From positions 2,232,001 through 2,296,000 of the forward strand of contig NZ_CP092915.1 of the NCBI RefSeq assembly GCF_022557175.1: a stretch of 64,000 nt of DNA. The letters run 5' to 3'. Under the pieces are notes generated by a model. It was not told the origin of the DNA. It made no database searches and saw nothing but the letters and a program-made list of their open reading frames with translations. Shown here piece after piece: positions 56,314-64,000 of the stretch (positions are counted from its first letter, which is position 1; the number at the start of each line of letters is the position of its first letter). Origin of the DNA: Mycolicibacterium sp. YH-1. Its GTDB lineage: Bacteria > Actinomycetota > Actinomycetes > Mycobacteriales > Mycobacteriaceae. The position numbers and the translations under genes are program-made.

Positions 56314-57816
56314 ATGTCCCAGACGCCGACCATCTCCAGTGGCGCACAGGATCGCGCCGAGTCGGCGCCGGTGTCGCAGGCTGATCGACGGATGCTGATC
56401 GACGGGGAACTGGTCGAGGTGGCGGGGACCTTCGCCTCGGTGAATCCGGCGACCGAAGAGGTGCTGGGATACGCCCCCGAGGGCACGGTGGCCGACGCGG
56501 AGAGGGCGATCGCGGCAGCGCGGCGCGCCTTCGACACCGGCGACTGGGCCACCGACGTCGACCTTCGGATCCGTTGCCTCGATCAGTTCCATCGCGCGCT
56601 CGTCGAGCACCGCGACGAACTGGCCGATCTCACCATCGCCGAGGTCGGTGCCACGCCGGCACTGACCCAGGGCGCACAGCTCGATCAGCCGATCGCGATC
56701 GTGCGGTACTACGCCGATCTGCTGCGCGACTATCCGCTGACCGAGGACCTCGGCAACATCGAGAGCCGCGGCATGCAGCACCACCGCTGGGTGGAGAAGG
56801 AAGCCGCAGGCGTCGTCGCGGCGATCATCGCCTACAACTACCCCAACCAGTTGGCGCTGGCGAAGCTCGCACCCGCCCTGGCCGCGGGCTGCACCGTGGT
56901 TCTCAAGGGTGCACCCGACACCCCGCTCGTCACGCTGGCGCTCGGTGAGCTGATCGCCAACCACACCGACATCCCCGCGGGTGTCGTCAACGTGCTCAGC
57001 TCCTCGGACCCCGCGGTCGGCGCGGTGCTCACCACGAGCCCCGACGTCGACATGGTGACCTTCACCGGATCCACCCCGACGGGGCGCCGCATCATGGCGG
57101 CTGCCAGCGAGACACTCAAGAAGGTATTCCTCGAACTCGGCGGCAAGTCCGCGGCGATCGTGCTCGACGATGCCGACTTCGGCACCGCTGCGGTGTTCTC
57201 GGCGTTCAGCATGGTCACCCACGCCGGTCAGGGCTGCGCGCTGACATCGCGGCTGCTGGTGCCGCGCAAACACCACGACGAGATCGTCGAACTCATCAAG
57301 ACGAACTTCAGCCACGTGCGCTACGGCGACCCGACAGACCCCAAGACCTACATGGGTCCGCTGATTAGCGAACGGCAACGGGACAAGGTCGACGCGATGG
57401 TGCAGCGAGCCGTCGCGGCCGGTGCGACGCTCGTCACCGGCGGCGAGAAGAAGGGCCCGGGCTACTTCTACACGCCGACCCTGCTGACCAATGTCGCGCC
57501 CGACAGTGAGATCGCCCAGGAGGAGGTCTTCGGGCCGGTCCTGGCAGTGATCGCCTACGACGACGACGATGACGCCGTCCGGATTGCCAACAACTCGATC
57601 TACGGGCTGTCCGGCGCGGTGTTCGGCGGTCAGGAACGTGCCCTGGCGATCGCCCGCCGCATCCGCACCGGCACGTTCTCGATCAACGGCGGCAACTACT
57701 TCAGTCCCGACAGTCCGTTCGGCGGGTTCAAGCAATCCGGCATCGGCAGGGAGATGGGCTCGGCGGGCCTGGACGAGTTCCTCGAGTCCAAGACCTTTGC
57801 CACGGTGGTGTCCTGA
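56314..57816 (+). CDS. Aldehyde dehydrogenase
   Basis: A 500-residue NAD(P)-dependent aldehyde dehydrogenase. Catalytic Cys is C308 in HAGQGCALTSR, general-base Glu is E274 in FLELGGKSA, the cofactor loop FTGSTPTGRRI and the C-terminal SPFGGFKQSGIGREMG are canonical. It would oxidise an aldehyde to a carboxylate ready for CoA transfer by the next gene, which overlaps by one base (TGATG). It is the first gene of a rightward run that leads to yrbE/mce. Confidence 0.95.
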   Translation: MSQTPTISSGAQDRAESAPVSQADRRMLIDGELVEVAGTFASVNPATEEVLGYAPEGTVADAERAIAAARRAFDTGDWATDVDLRIRCLDQFHRALVEHRDELADLTIAEVGATPALTQGAQLDQPIAIVRYYADLLRDYPLTEDLGNIESRGMQHHRWVEKEAAGVVAAIIAYNYPNQLALAKLAPALAAGCTVVLKGAPDTPLVTLALGELIANHTDIPAGVVNVLSSSDPAVGAVLTTSPDVDMVTFTGSTPTGRRIMAAASETLKKVFLELGGKSAAIVLDDADFGTAAVFSAFSMVTHAGQGCALTSRLLVPRKHHDEIVELIKTNFSHVRYGDPTDPKTYMGPLISERQRDKVDAMVQRAVAAGATLVTGGEKKGPGYFYTPTLLTNVAPDSEIAQEEVFGPVLAVIAYDDDDDAVRIANNSIYGLSGAVFGGQERALAIARRIRTGTFSINGGNYFSPDSPFGGFKQSGIGREMGSAGLDEFLESKTFATVVS

Positions 57817-59024
57817 TGGCCGGGCCCCTGGATGGAATTCGTGTTCTCGAGGTCGCCATGTACGGGTTCGTCCCGTCCGCTGGCGCGGTGCTCGCCGAGT
57901 GGGGCGCCGAGGTCATCAAGGTCGAGCACGCCGTCACCGGTGACCCGCAGCGCGGTCTGCGCCAGACCGGCCCGCTGCGCGTCGAGGGCGACCCGAACCC
58001 CAACATCGAGCACGCCAACCGTGGCAAGCGCAGTATCGGGCTGGACGTCTCCAAGCCAGAGGGGCGTGAGGTCCTGCTGGAGCTCGCCAAGCGCGCCGAC
58101 GTCTTCCTGACCAGCTTCCTGCCGGGGCACCGCACCAAGTTCGGTATCGACGTCGACGACATCCGCGCGGTCAACCCGACCATCGTCTACGCGCGCGGCA
58201 GCGCGCTCGGACCGCGCGGCGGCGAGTCCGAGAAGGGCGGCTACGACATGACCGCCTTCTGGTGCCGGGCGGGTACCGCAGCCACCATCACCCCACCCGG
58301 TGTCGAGGGCATGATCGGGCCTCCCGGACCGGCCTACGGCGACACCATCTCTGGCACCAATCTCGCGGGCGGAGTCGCCGCGGCGCTGCTCAAGCGCGAG
58401 CGCACGGGGGAGTCGTCGATCGTCGACGTCTCACTGCTCGGCAGCGGTCTGTGGGCGATGGGCCACACCATCGCACTCACCTCACACCTGAATCAGTTGA
58501 TGGTGCAGCCCCCGCCCGGAGTGCACGGTTCACCCATCAACCCGCTGGTGGGCGTCTACCGAACCAAGGATGATCGCTTCATCTCGCTGGTGATGATGCA
58601 GCCGACCAAGTTCTGGGCCGACGTCTGCCGCCACGTCGATCGCGAGGATCTGATCGACGACCCGCGGTTCGCAACGGCGCAGAGCATCGCCGAGCACACC
58701 GCCGAGGCCGTCGAGATCCTGCGCGAGGTGATCGCCACGCGGACCCTGCCTGAGTGGAGTGCGCGCTTCGCCACTCTCGCCGGCCCGTGGGCCCCCGTGC
58801 AGGACACGCTGCAGGCGGCCCAGGACGCACAGGTCCGAGCCAATGAATACATCGTTGCGGCAGGCGAACTCGAGTTAGTTGCAAACCCGGTGCAATTCGA
58901 TGTGGCCGCTCCACAGGCCGGGCCCGCACCCGCGTTCGCCGAGCAGACCGACGAGATCCTCCTGGAACTCGACCTGGATTGGGACCGCATCATCGAACTC
59001 AAGACGGCTGGCGCCGTCACCTAG
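57816..59024 (+). CDS. Family III (CaiB/BaiF) CoA transferase
   Basis: A 402-residue CoA transferase: LDGIRVLEVAMYGFVPSAGAVLAEWGAEVIKVEH, NRGKRSIGLDV, and catalytic Asp in GGYDMTAFWCRAG. Paired with the aldehyde dehydrogenase it would convert aldehyde to acyl-CoA in two steps. After it the gene order is interrupted by a thiolase remnant before yrbEA. Confidence 0.93.
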   Translation: MAGPLDGIRVLEVAMYGFVPSAGAVLAEWGAEVIKVEHAVTGDPQRGLRQTGPLRVEGDPNPNIEHANRGKRSIGLDVSKPEGREVLLELAKRADVFLTSFLPGHRTKFGIDVDDIRAVNPTIVYARGSALGPRGGESEKGGYDMTAFWCRAGTAATITPPGVEGMIGPPGPAYGDTISGTNLAGGVAAALLKRERTGESSIVDVSLLGSGLWAMGHTIALTSHLNQLMVQPPPGVHGSPINPLVGVYRTKDDRFISLVMMQPTKFWADVCRHVDREDLIDDPRFATAQSIAEHTAEAVEILREVIATRTLPEWSARFATLAGPWAPVQDTLQAAQDAQVRANEYIVAAGELELVANPVQFDVAAPQAGPAPAFAEQTDEILLELDLDWDRIIELKTAGAVT

Positions 59025-59223
59025 GCGGCGGATAACAACGATGCCGTTAATCGCAGCGATTGACCGCCCCCACCTGCCGTGCTGGGCGACAGCTCAGCAG
59101 CCGATGGTGGGTGCCGCCGGGAGTGGCATCGGGCGCGTATGGACAGCGCCGGATTCGGCTATGCGCCAACGTAAGTCGGCCAATGCTTCGCGTCGCAACC
59201 GAGACCATCAGTCTCGTAAGTCT
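59025..59223. other. Gene-free stretch upstream of the thiolase remnant
   Basis: About 200 bases without a convincing gene. The frame running into the thiolase remnant gives a basic, Ser-rich sequence unlike thiolase here, suggesting deletion or frameshift decay. No GAGAAY palindrome or hairpin was found. A promoter for the mce operon could lie in this region. Confidence 0.4.
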
Positions 59224-59433
59224 TTACCGGTGAATTCCAGTGGTGGCTTTAAGGCCAAACGGCACCCGCCGGGTGCCTTTGGTATGGGACAGTGCGTCGA
59301 GTTGTTCCAACAACTGCGGGATGCTGTCAATCAGGACGGCCGCGCGCGAATCGCGCTGGCGCACAACATTGACGGTCCGACAGATGCGTCGGCCGTGACG
59401 AACTCGGAAGGACCCGGGACGTATGGCAGTTAA
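59224..59433 (+). pseudogene. C-terminal remnant of a thiolase gene
   Basis: The frame SLPVNSSGGFKAKRHPPGAF, followed by GMGQCVELFQQLRDAV, GRARIALAHNIDGPTDASAV and EGPGTYGS, then TAA, matches the C-terminal end of mycobacterial SCP2/acetyl-CoA acetyltransferase-type thiolases (NPSGGLKAKGHPxGATG and LAHNIGGPTA). Key positions are damaged: GHP to RHP, GATG to GAFG and NIGG to NIDG. The rest of the gene is missing. The stop overlaps the yrbEA ATG by 11 bases, so an intact thiolase gene once was coupled to the mce operon. Confidence 0.7.
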
Positions 59434-60232
59434 AGGGCCAGAGCGTTGGTCGCCGGGGATCTCGTTGCCGAAGGGGATTGCGGCGCCGGCGCAGGCGGTC
59501 GGCGGGCTGTTCTCGATGGGGTTGGACGCGTTCAAGTTCATCTTCGTGCGGCCGTTTCAGTGGCGGGAGTTTTTGGAGCAGTCGTGGTTTGTGGCGCGGG
59601 TGTCGTTGGCGCCGACGTTGTTGGTGGCGATTCCGTTCACGGTGTTGGTGAGCTTCACGTTGAACATCCTGCTTCGCGAGCTGGGTGCGGCTGATCTGTC
59701 CGGGGCGGGTGCGGCGTTTGGTGCGGTGACCCAGGTGGGTCCGGTTGTGACGGTGTTGATCGTCGCGGGGGCTGGGGCCACGGCGATGTGTGCGGACTTG
59801 GGGTCGCGCACCATCCGCGAGGAGATCGACGCGTTGGAGGTGTTGGGAATCAACCCGGTGCAGCGGCTGGTGACGCCGCGGATTCTAGCCTCGGGTCTGG
59901 TGGCGCTGTTGCTCAATTCGTTGGTGGTGATCATCGGTATCCTGGGCGGCTATTTCTTCTCGGTGTTTGTCCAGGACGTGAACCCGGGTGCCTTCGCGGC
60001 GGGGATCACGTTGTTGACCGGTGTGCCCGAGGTGATCATCTCGTGTGTGAAGGCGTTGTTGTTCGGTCTGATCGCGGGGTTAGTGGCCTGCTATCGGGGG
60101 TTGACGATCACCGGTGGTGGGGCCAAGGCGGTCGGTAACGCGGTCAACGAGACGGTGGTGTTCGCGTTCATGGCGCTGTTCGTGATCAACGTGGTGGTCA
60201 CCGCGATCGGTATCCAGTTGACGGCCAAGTAG
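59423..60232 (+). CDS. yrbEA: YrbE-type permease A of a Mce transporter
   Basis: A 269-residue MlaE/YrbE-family inner-membrane permease: five or six hydrophobic segments (VSLAPTLLVAIPFTVLVSF, VGPVVTVLIVAGAGATAMC, LVALLLNSLVVIIGILGGYF, AFMALFVINVVVTAIGI) and the family loop ADLGSRTIREEIDALEVLGINPVQRLVTPR. It pairs with YrbEB as the permease half of a Mce ABC importer for hydrophobic molecules such as steroids or fatty acids. The ATG overlaps the thiolase remnant's stop. Which Mce class this is cannot be told here. Confidence 0.92.
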   Translation: MAVKGPERWSPGISLPKGIAAPAQAVGGLFSMGLDAFKFIFVRPFQWREFLEQSWFVARVSLAPTLLVAIPFTVLVSFTLNILLRELGAADLSGAGAAFGAVTQVGPVVTVLIVAGAGATAMCADLGSRTIREEIDALEVLGINPVQRLVTPRILASGLVALLLNSLVVIIGILGGYFFSVFVQDVNPGAFAAGITLLTGVPEVIISCVKALLFGLIAGLVACYRGLTITGGGAKAVGNAVNETVVFAFMALFVINVVVTAIGIQLTAK

Positions 60233-60246
60233 GGGCGGGGTAGATC

Positions 60247-61092
60247 GTGGCTCTACGAGTGACTTACCCGCGGCTGACAAGGGCTGTGGGGCGTCCTGTC
60301 GGTGTGCTCTCGCGCATCGGGGATCAGACGCTGTTCTTCGGCAAGGCGATCGGCGGGACACCGCATGCGTTTGTGCACTTCCGCAAGGAGATCGTGCGGC
60401 TGATCGCCGAGATATCCATGGGGGCTGGGGTTCTGGCGATGATCGGCGGCACGTTGGTGATCGTCGGGTTCTTGACCCTGGCCACCGGCGGGGTGCTGGC
60501 CGTGCAGGGTTACAGCTCGCTGGGCAATATCGGTATCGAGGCGTTGACGGGGTTCTTGTCGGCGTTCATCAACGTGCGCATCGCGGCGCCGGTCATCGCC
60601 GGTATCGGTCTGGCCGCGACGTTCGGTGCCGGGGTGACCGCGCAGCTGGGGGCGATGCGGATCAACGAGGAGATTGACGCGCTGGAGTCGATGGGGATCC
60701 GGCCGGTGGAGTATCTGGTGTCGACGCGGTTGGTGGCGGGGATGATCGCGATCACGCCGCTGTACTCGGTCGCGGTGATCTTGTCGTTCATGGCGTCTCG
60801 GTTCACCACGGTGGTGTTGTTCGGGCAGTCCGGTGGGCTCTACGACCACTACTTCAACACGTTCCTGAACCCGATCGACCTGTTGTGGTCCTTTCTTCAG
60901 GCGTTGTTGATGGCCTTGACCATCTTGTTGATTCACACCTACTACGGCTACTTCGCCACCGGCGGGCCGTCGGGGGTGGGGGTGGCGGTTGGCAACGCGG
61001 TTCGGACCTCTCTGATCGTGGTGGTGTCGGTGACCCTGCTGGTCTCACTGGCCGTCTACGGCTCCAACGGCAACTTCAACCTGTCGGGATAG
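60247..61092 (+). CDS. yrbEB: YrbE-type permease B of a Mce transporter
   Basis: A 281-residue MlaE/YrbE permease: ISMGAGVLAMIGGTLVIVGFL, the loop GAMRINEEIDALESMGIRPVEYLVSTRLVAG, TPLYSVAVILSFMASRF, and SLIVVVSVTLLVSLAVYG at the end. GTG start 14 bases after yrbEA. The two YrbE proteins form the heterodimeric permease with a cytosolic MceG ATPase not present in this window. Confidence 0.93.
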   Translation: MALRVTYPRLTRAVGRPVGVLSRIGDQTLFFGKAIGGTPHAFVHFRKEIVRLIAEISMGAGVLAMIGGTLVIVGFLTLATGGVLAVQGYSSLGNIGIEALTGFLSAFINVRIAAPVIAGIGLAATFGAGVTAQLGAMRINEEIDALESMGIRPVEYLVSTRLVAGMIAITPLYSVAVILSFMASRFTTVVLFGQSGGLYDHYFNTFLNPIDLLWSFLQALLMALTILLIHTYYGYFATGGPSGVGVAVGNAVRTSLIVVVSVTLLVSLAVYGSNGNFNLSG

Positions 61093-61103
61093 GGAGAACA
61101 TCG

Positions 61104-62297
61104 ATGTCTAGCTCAGCGGTCCGCCCGCTCGCCGGTCTGGCCACCGTGCTCGTGTTGGCGGCGATCGTGTTCGTCGCACTCGGGCTGTTCTCGGGTGGCT
61201 TCGGAACCACCGTGCCGGTCACCGTCGTATCCGAACGCGCCGGCCTCGTGATGAACCCCGAAGCCAAGGTCAAGATGCGCGGTGTTCAGGTCGGCCAGGT
61301 TGAATCGATCGAGACCACGTCCGACGGTAGGGCAGTGCTGCATCTCGCGATGGATCCCTCGCAGCTGCAGCACATCCCGGGCAACGTGGACGTCAACATC
61401 ACGTCCTCGACGGTATTCGGCGCCAAGTTCGTGGAGTTGGTGGCTCCGTCCGACCCGTCATCGAAGCCGTTGGCGAAGAACCAGCAGCTTGACGTCCAAC
61501 ATGTCACGGTGGAGACCAATACCGTGTTCCAGCAGCTCACGTCCGTGTTGAAGGCGATCGACCCGGTGAAGCTCAACGAGACCCTGTCCGCGCTCTCGGG
61601 CGCGCTGAACGGCCGCGGCGAGAAGCTGGGCCAGACCGTGACCGACTTCAACCGGTACTTCAAGCAGATCAATCCGAGCATGGACAACATCAGCCGCGAC
61701 CTCGAGCTGGCTCCCGTCGCCCTGAGCGCATATGCCGACGTCGCACCGGATCTCGTCGACATCATCGAGAGCACCACCAAGGTGAGTGACACCCTGGTGG
61801 ACCAGGAGCAGAATCTCGACGCCTTCCTCATCAGCGCCGTCGGACTGGCCGACACCGGCAATGACGTGGTGGGAACCAACCGTCAGGCACTCACCGACGT
61901 CATGCGCATGCTGGTGCCGACGACCGATGTCGCGAGCAAGTACTGGGAGAACCTGCGGTGCGGACTTCAGGGCTTGATCGCCTTCGTCCACAGCCCGCCG
62001 CCGGACCGCCCAGGTGTCGATGTCTCGGCTAGCTTCACGCTCGGTGTCGAGCGCTACCACTACCCGGAGGACCTTCCGAAGGTCAACGCCACGAGCGGTC
62101 CGTCCTGTAAGGATCAGATGCTGCCGGCCGTGCCGAATAACAAGCGCCCGCCCTTCCTGGTCACCGATGTCGGTGCGAACCCGTGGAAGTACGGAAACCA
62201 GGGCCTCCTGCTCAACTCGGACGCGCTAAAGCAGGCGCTGTTCGGTCCGATCCAGGGCCCGCCGCGGAACAGCGCGCAGATCGGAATGCCGGGATGA
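61104..62297 (+). CDS. mceA: Mce protein A
   Basis: A 397-residue Mce-family protein: N-terminal membrane anchor (LAGLATVLVLAAIVFVALGLF), the MCE/MlaD domain (PVTVVSERAGLVMNPEAKVKMRGVQVGQVESIE), then a long helical needle region and a Pro-rich tail. Six such proteins per operon form the periplasmic tube that carries lipids from the outer membrane. ATG follows GGGAGAAC; overlap of 4 bases with mceB. Confidence 0.93.
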   Translation: MSSSAVRPLAGLATVLVLAAIVFVALGLFSGGFGTTVPVTVVSERAGLVMNPEAKVKMRGVQVGQVESIETTSDGRAVLHLAMDPSQLQHIPGNVDVNITSSTVFGAKFVELVAPSDPSSKPLAKNQQLDVQHVTVETNTVFQQLTSVLKAIDPVKLNETLSALSGALNGRGEKLGQTVTDFNRYFKQINPSMDNISRDLELAPVALSAYADVAPDLVDIIESTTKVSDTLVDQEQNLDAFLISAVGLADTGNDVVGTNRQALTDVMRMLVPTTDVASKYWENLRCGLQGLIAFVHSPPPDRPGVDVSASFTLGVERYHYPEDLPKVNATSGPSCKDQMLPAVPNNKRPPFLVTDVGANPWKYGNQGLLLNSDALKQALFGPIQGPPRNSAQIGMPG

Positions 62298-63319
62298 CCC
62301 GGTCAAAAGGCATCATCATCAAGTTCGGCATCTTCGCCACGATCATGTCGCTGCTGACGGTGTTCCTGGTCTTCACCTTCGGGCAGTACCGCACCGGTTC
62401 GACTAACGGATACTCGGCTGTCTTCACCGATGCCTCGCGACTGGCCACGGGGGACACGGTCCGGGTGGCCGGCATCCGGGTGGGGACCGTCACGGACGTG
62501 TCGCTGCAGGCGGACCGCAAGGTGCTGGTCGAGTTCGACGCCGATCGCGATATCAAGCTGACCAGCGGTACCAACGCCGCGATTCGCTACCTCAATCTCA
62601 CCGGTGACCGCTACCTGGACCTTATCGACGGTCCCGGTTCGACGAAGTTGATGTCACCCGGATCGCAGATCCCGGTGGATCGCACTCAACCCGCGCTCGA
62701 CCTGGACCTGCTTCTCAGTGGGCTGAAACCCGTCGTCCAGGGGCTGAATCCGCAGGACGTCAACGAACTCTCGTCGGCCCTGATCCAGGTGTTCCAAGGG
62801 CAGGAGGGCACGCTGGACTCCCTCCTGGCGAGGACATCGTCGTTCACCAACACGCTGGCGGACGACAACGAGAACATCGAGGGCGTGATCGACAACCTCA
62901 ACGTGGTGCTCGGCACCATCTCCAAGGACGGCGATCAGTTCTCCGGCGCGATCGATCGACTCGAGAAGCTCATCAGCGGGCTGTCACAGGACCGGGATCC
63001 GATCGCCACCGCGATCTCGTCGCTCGACACCGGAACGGCGTCGATCGCGTCCCTCCTCACCGAGACGCGGCCTCCGCTCGCTGGCACGGTCGATCAGTTG
63101 AACCGCCTGGCGCCCAACCTCGAAAGCGGCAAGGGCTATCTCGACGGAGCGCTGCAGCGCGCTCCGGGCAACTACCGCAAACTCGCACGAATCGGTGCGT
63201 ACGGCTCCTTCGTGCAGTACTACATCTGTGAACTCTCCATCCGCGTCACGGACCTTCAGGGCAGAGCGTCGCTCTTCCCGTTCGTGAAGCAAGAAAACGG
63301 AAGGTGCGCTGAGCCGTAA
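62294..63319 (+). CDS. mceB: Mce protein B
   Basis: A 341-residue Mce protein: anchor FGIFATIMSLLTVFLVFTF, MCE domain (YSAVFTDASRLATGDTVRVAGIRVGTVTDVSL), helical middle (LARTSSFTNTLADDNENIEGVIDNLNVV) and a Cys-containing C-terminus (YYICELSIR, NGRCAEP). ATG overlaps mceA's stop (ATGA) and the stop overlaps mceC's ATG (TAATG). Confidence 0.93.
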   Translation: MTRSKGIIIKFGIFATIMSLLTVFLVFTFGQYRTGSTNGYSAVFTDASRLATGDTVRVAGIRVGTVTDVSLQADRKVLVEFDADRDIKLTSGTNAAIRYLNLTGDRYLDLIDGPGSTKLMSPGSQIPVDRTQPALDLDLLLSGLKPVVQGLNPQDVNELSSALIQVFQGQEGTLDSLLARTSSFTNTLADDNENIEGVIDNLNVVLGTISKDGDQFSGAIDRLEKLISGLSQDRDPIATAISSLDTGTASIASLLTETRPPLAGTVDQLNRLAPNLESGKGYLDGALQRAPGNYRKLARIGAYGSFVQYYICELSIRVTDLQGRASLFPFVKQENGRCAEP

Positions 63320-64000
63320 TGCTGAAGTATCGCGCAGCCAAACTCGTCCGCGCCGGTTTCATGGGGGTTGTTCTCGCCATCCTGATCATCGCCGTCGGTC
63401 TGCAACCCGAACGCCTACTCGCGTATGCCACGTCGCTGCAGTACAAGGCGCTGTTCAGTGAGGCCGGCGGCATCATCGTCGGTAACGACGTCACCCTATC
63501 CGGAATCAAAGTCGGTGCGGTGACCGATGTTTCACTCGACAATGGCGATGCCCTCGTCGCTTTCACCATCAACGGCAAGTACCCGCTGGGGTCGGAGACC
63601 ACAGCACACATCAAGACCGGCACGCTTCTCGGTGAGCGGGTGCTGAGCCTGGAGTCCTCGGGCAGTGGGAAGTTGGACCGCACCGAGGCCATCCCTGTCT
63701 CGCGGACGTCATCGCCGTACTCGCTGAGCGATGCGGTCGGTGAGCTGACGGAGAACACTGCCGGCACCGACACCGGGCAGCTCAACCAGTCGCTGGACAC
63801 CCTGTCGACGACTCTGGACCAGATCGCACCGCGACTGGGGCCGACATTCGACGGGCTGTCCCGGGTCTCCCGGTCGTTGAACAGTCGCAACGAAACCCTT
63901 GCCGACCTGCTCAAGGCCGCCTCCGATGTCACCGGAATTCTGTCGGAACGAAGCCAGCAGGTGAACAGCCTGATACTCAACGCCAACGATCTCCTGGCGG
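63319..64000 (+). CDS. mceC: Mce protein C, truncated by window end
   Basis: The first 227 residues of a Mce protein: anchor AGFMGVVLAILIIAVGLQ, MCE domain (YKALFSEAGGIIVGNDVTLSGIKVGAVTDVSL), and the start of a long helical region (LNQSLDTLSTTLDQIAPRLG). It runs off the window; further mce genes are expected downstream. Confidence 0.9.
   Translation, partial: MLKYRAAKLVRAGFMGVVLAILIIAVGLQPERLLAYATSLQYKALFSEAGGIIVGNDVTLSGIKVGAVTDVSLDNGDALVAFTINGKYPLGSETTAHIKTGTLLGERVLSLESSGSGKLDRTEAIPVSRTSSPYSLSDAVGELTENTAGTDTGQLNQSLDTLSTTLDQIAPRLGPTFDGLSRVSRSLNSRNETLADLLKAASDVTGILSERSQQVNSLILNANDLLA

Noticed and set aside
59025-59433. Intact small gene upstream of yrbEA
   Set aside because: Only the last ~70 codons resemble a protein family (thiolase C-terminus), with key motifs damaged; better read as a remnant.
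1-64000. tRNA, rRNA, insertion sequences or phage genes
   Set aside because: Read for tRNA-like cloverleaf ends, transposase motifs and integrase signatures; none recognised. A tRNAscan/ISfinder run would settle it.

Overview
The window reads as chromosomal DNA of a high-G+C actinobacterium, most likely a fast-growing mycobacterium (Mycolicibacterium type). The indicators are a yrbE/mce lipid-import operon, two short-chain dehydrogenases of the mycofactocin-associated type, an MTB12-like secreted protein, many acyl-CoA dehydrogenases and frequent GTG starts with 4-bp ATGA/GTGA overlaps. About 68 protein genes fill nearly all of it. I saw no tRNA, rRNA, CRISPR array, insertion sequence or phage gene. 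Species assignment is inference.

Layout. 0-8.6 kb (+): ferredoxin, P450, metal-dependent hydrolase, a pair of M24-fold proteins, an enoyl-CoA hydratase and a double-domain CoA transferase. 8.6-11.4 kb (-): acyltransferase, mycofactocin-type SDR, TetR regulator. 11.5-18.0 kb: an acyl-CoA dehydrogenase (+), then a leftward operon of Rieske oxygenase, a 112-aa unknown, amidohydrolase, SnoaL-like protein and a two-subunit acyl-CoA dehydrogenase. 18.4-26.2 kb (+): a metal hydrolase and a nearly complete beta-oxidation operon (dehydrogenase, SDR, CoA transferase, hydratase, thiolase, dehydrogenase). 26.3-31.6 kb: a second TetR with a coupled unknown gene, and a leftward TetR / acyl-CoA dehydrogenase / APH-kinase / MDR-reductase operon. 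31.8-35.9 kb (+): an apparently unrelated block of MTB12-like antigen, ABC transporter, methyltransferase, cupin, HTH regulator and small membrane protein. 36.0-37.8 kb (+): P450, ferredoxin, DUF1330 protein. 37.9-46.1 kb (-): NuoF-like flavoprotein, ferredoxin, fused DUF35/Ltp aldolase-like protein, hydrolases, two beta-hydroxyacid dehydrogenases, P450 and ferredoxin. 46.7-56.0 kb: two leftward oxygenase/hydrolase operons around a rightward two-subunit acyl-CoA dehydrogenase. 56.3-64.0 kb (+): aldehyde dehydrogenase, CoA transferase, a thiolase relic, then yrbEA-yrbEB-mceA-mceB-mceC, running off the end.

How it may work together. P450s with private ferredoxins and Rieske proteins would oxidise a hydrophobic molecule. 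SDRs and the aldehyde dehydrogenase would take alcohols to acids, CoA transferases would activate them, and acyl-CoA dehydrogenases, hydratases, thiolase and the Ltp-like protein would shorten chains or open rings. The Mce system would import the substrate. The strongest unifying signal is a palindrome, GAGAAY-N3-RTTCTC, found only between genes. It flanks a TetR gene on both sides and recurs, usually in pairs, before the Rieske, P450, metal-hydrolase, acyl-CoA dehydrogenase, SDR/P450 and ALDH-mce operons. I propose one TetR-type regulon spanning about 45 kb for a steroid- or terpenoid-like substrate; the substrate is not determined by the sequence.

Other notable points are catalytically degenerate hydrolases placed beside intact relatives, and tandem repeats before two genes that create chains of tiny, translationally coupled reading frames.
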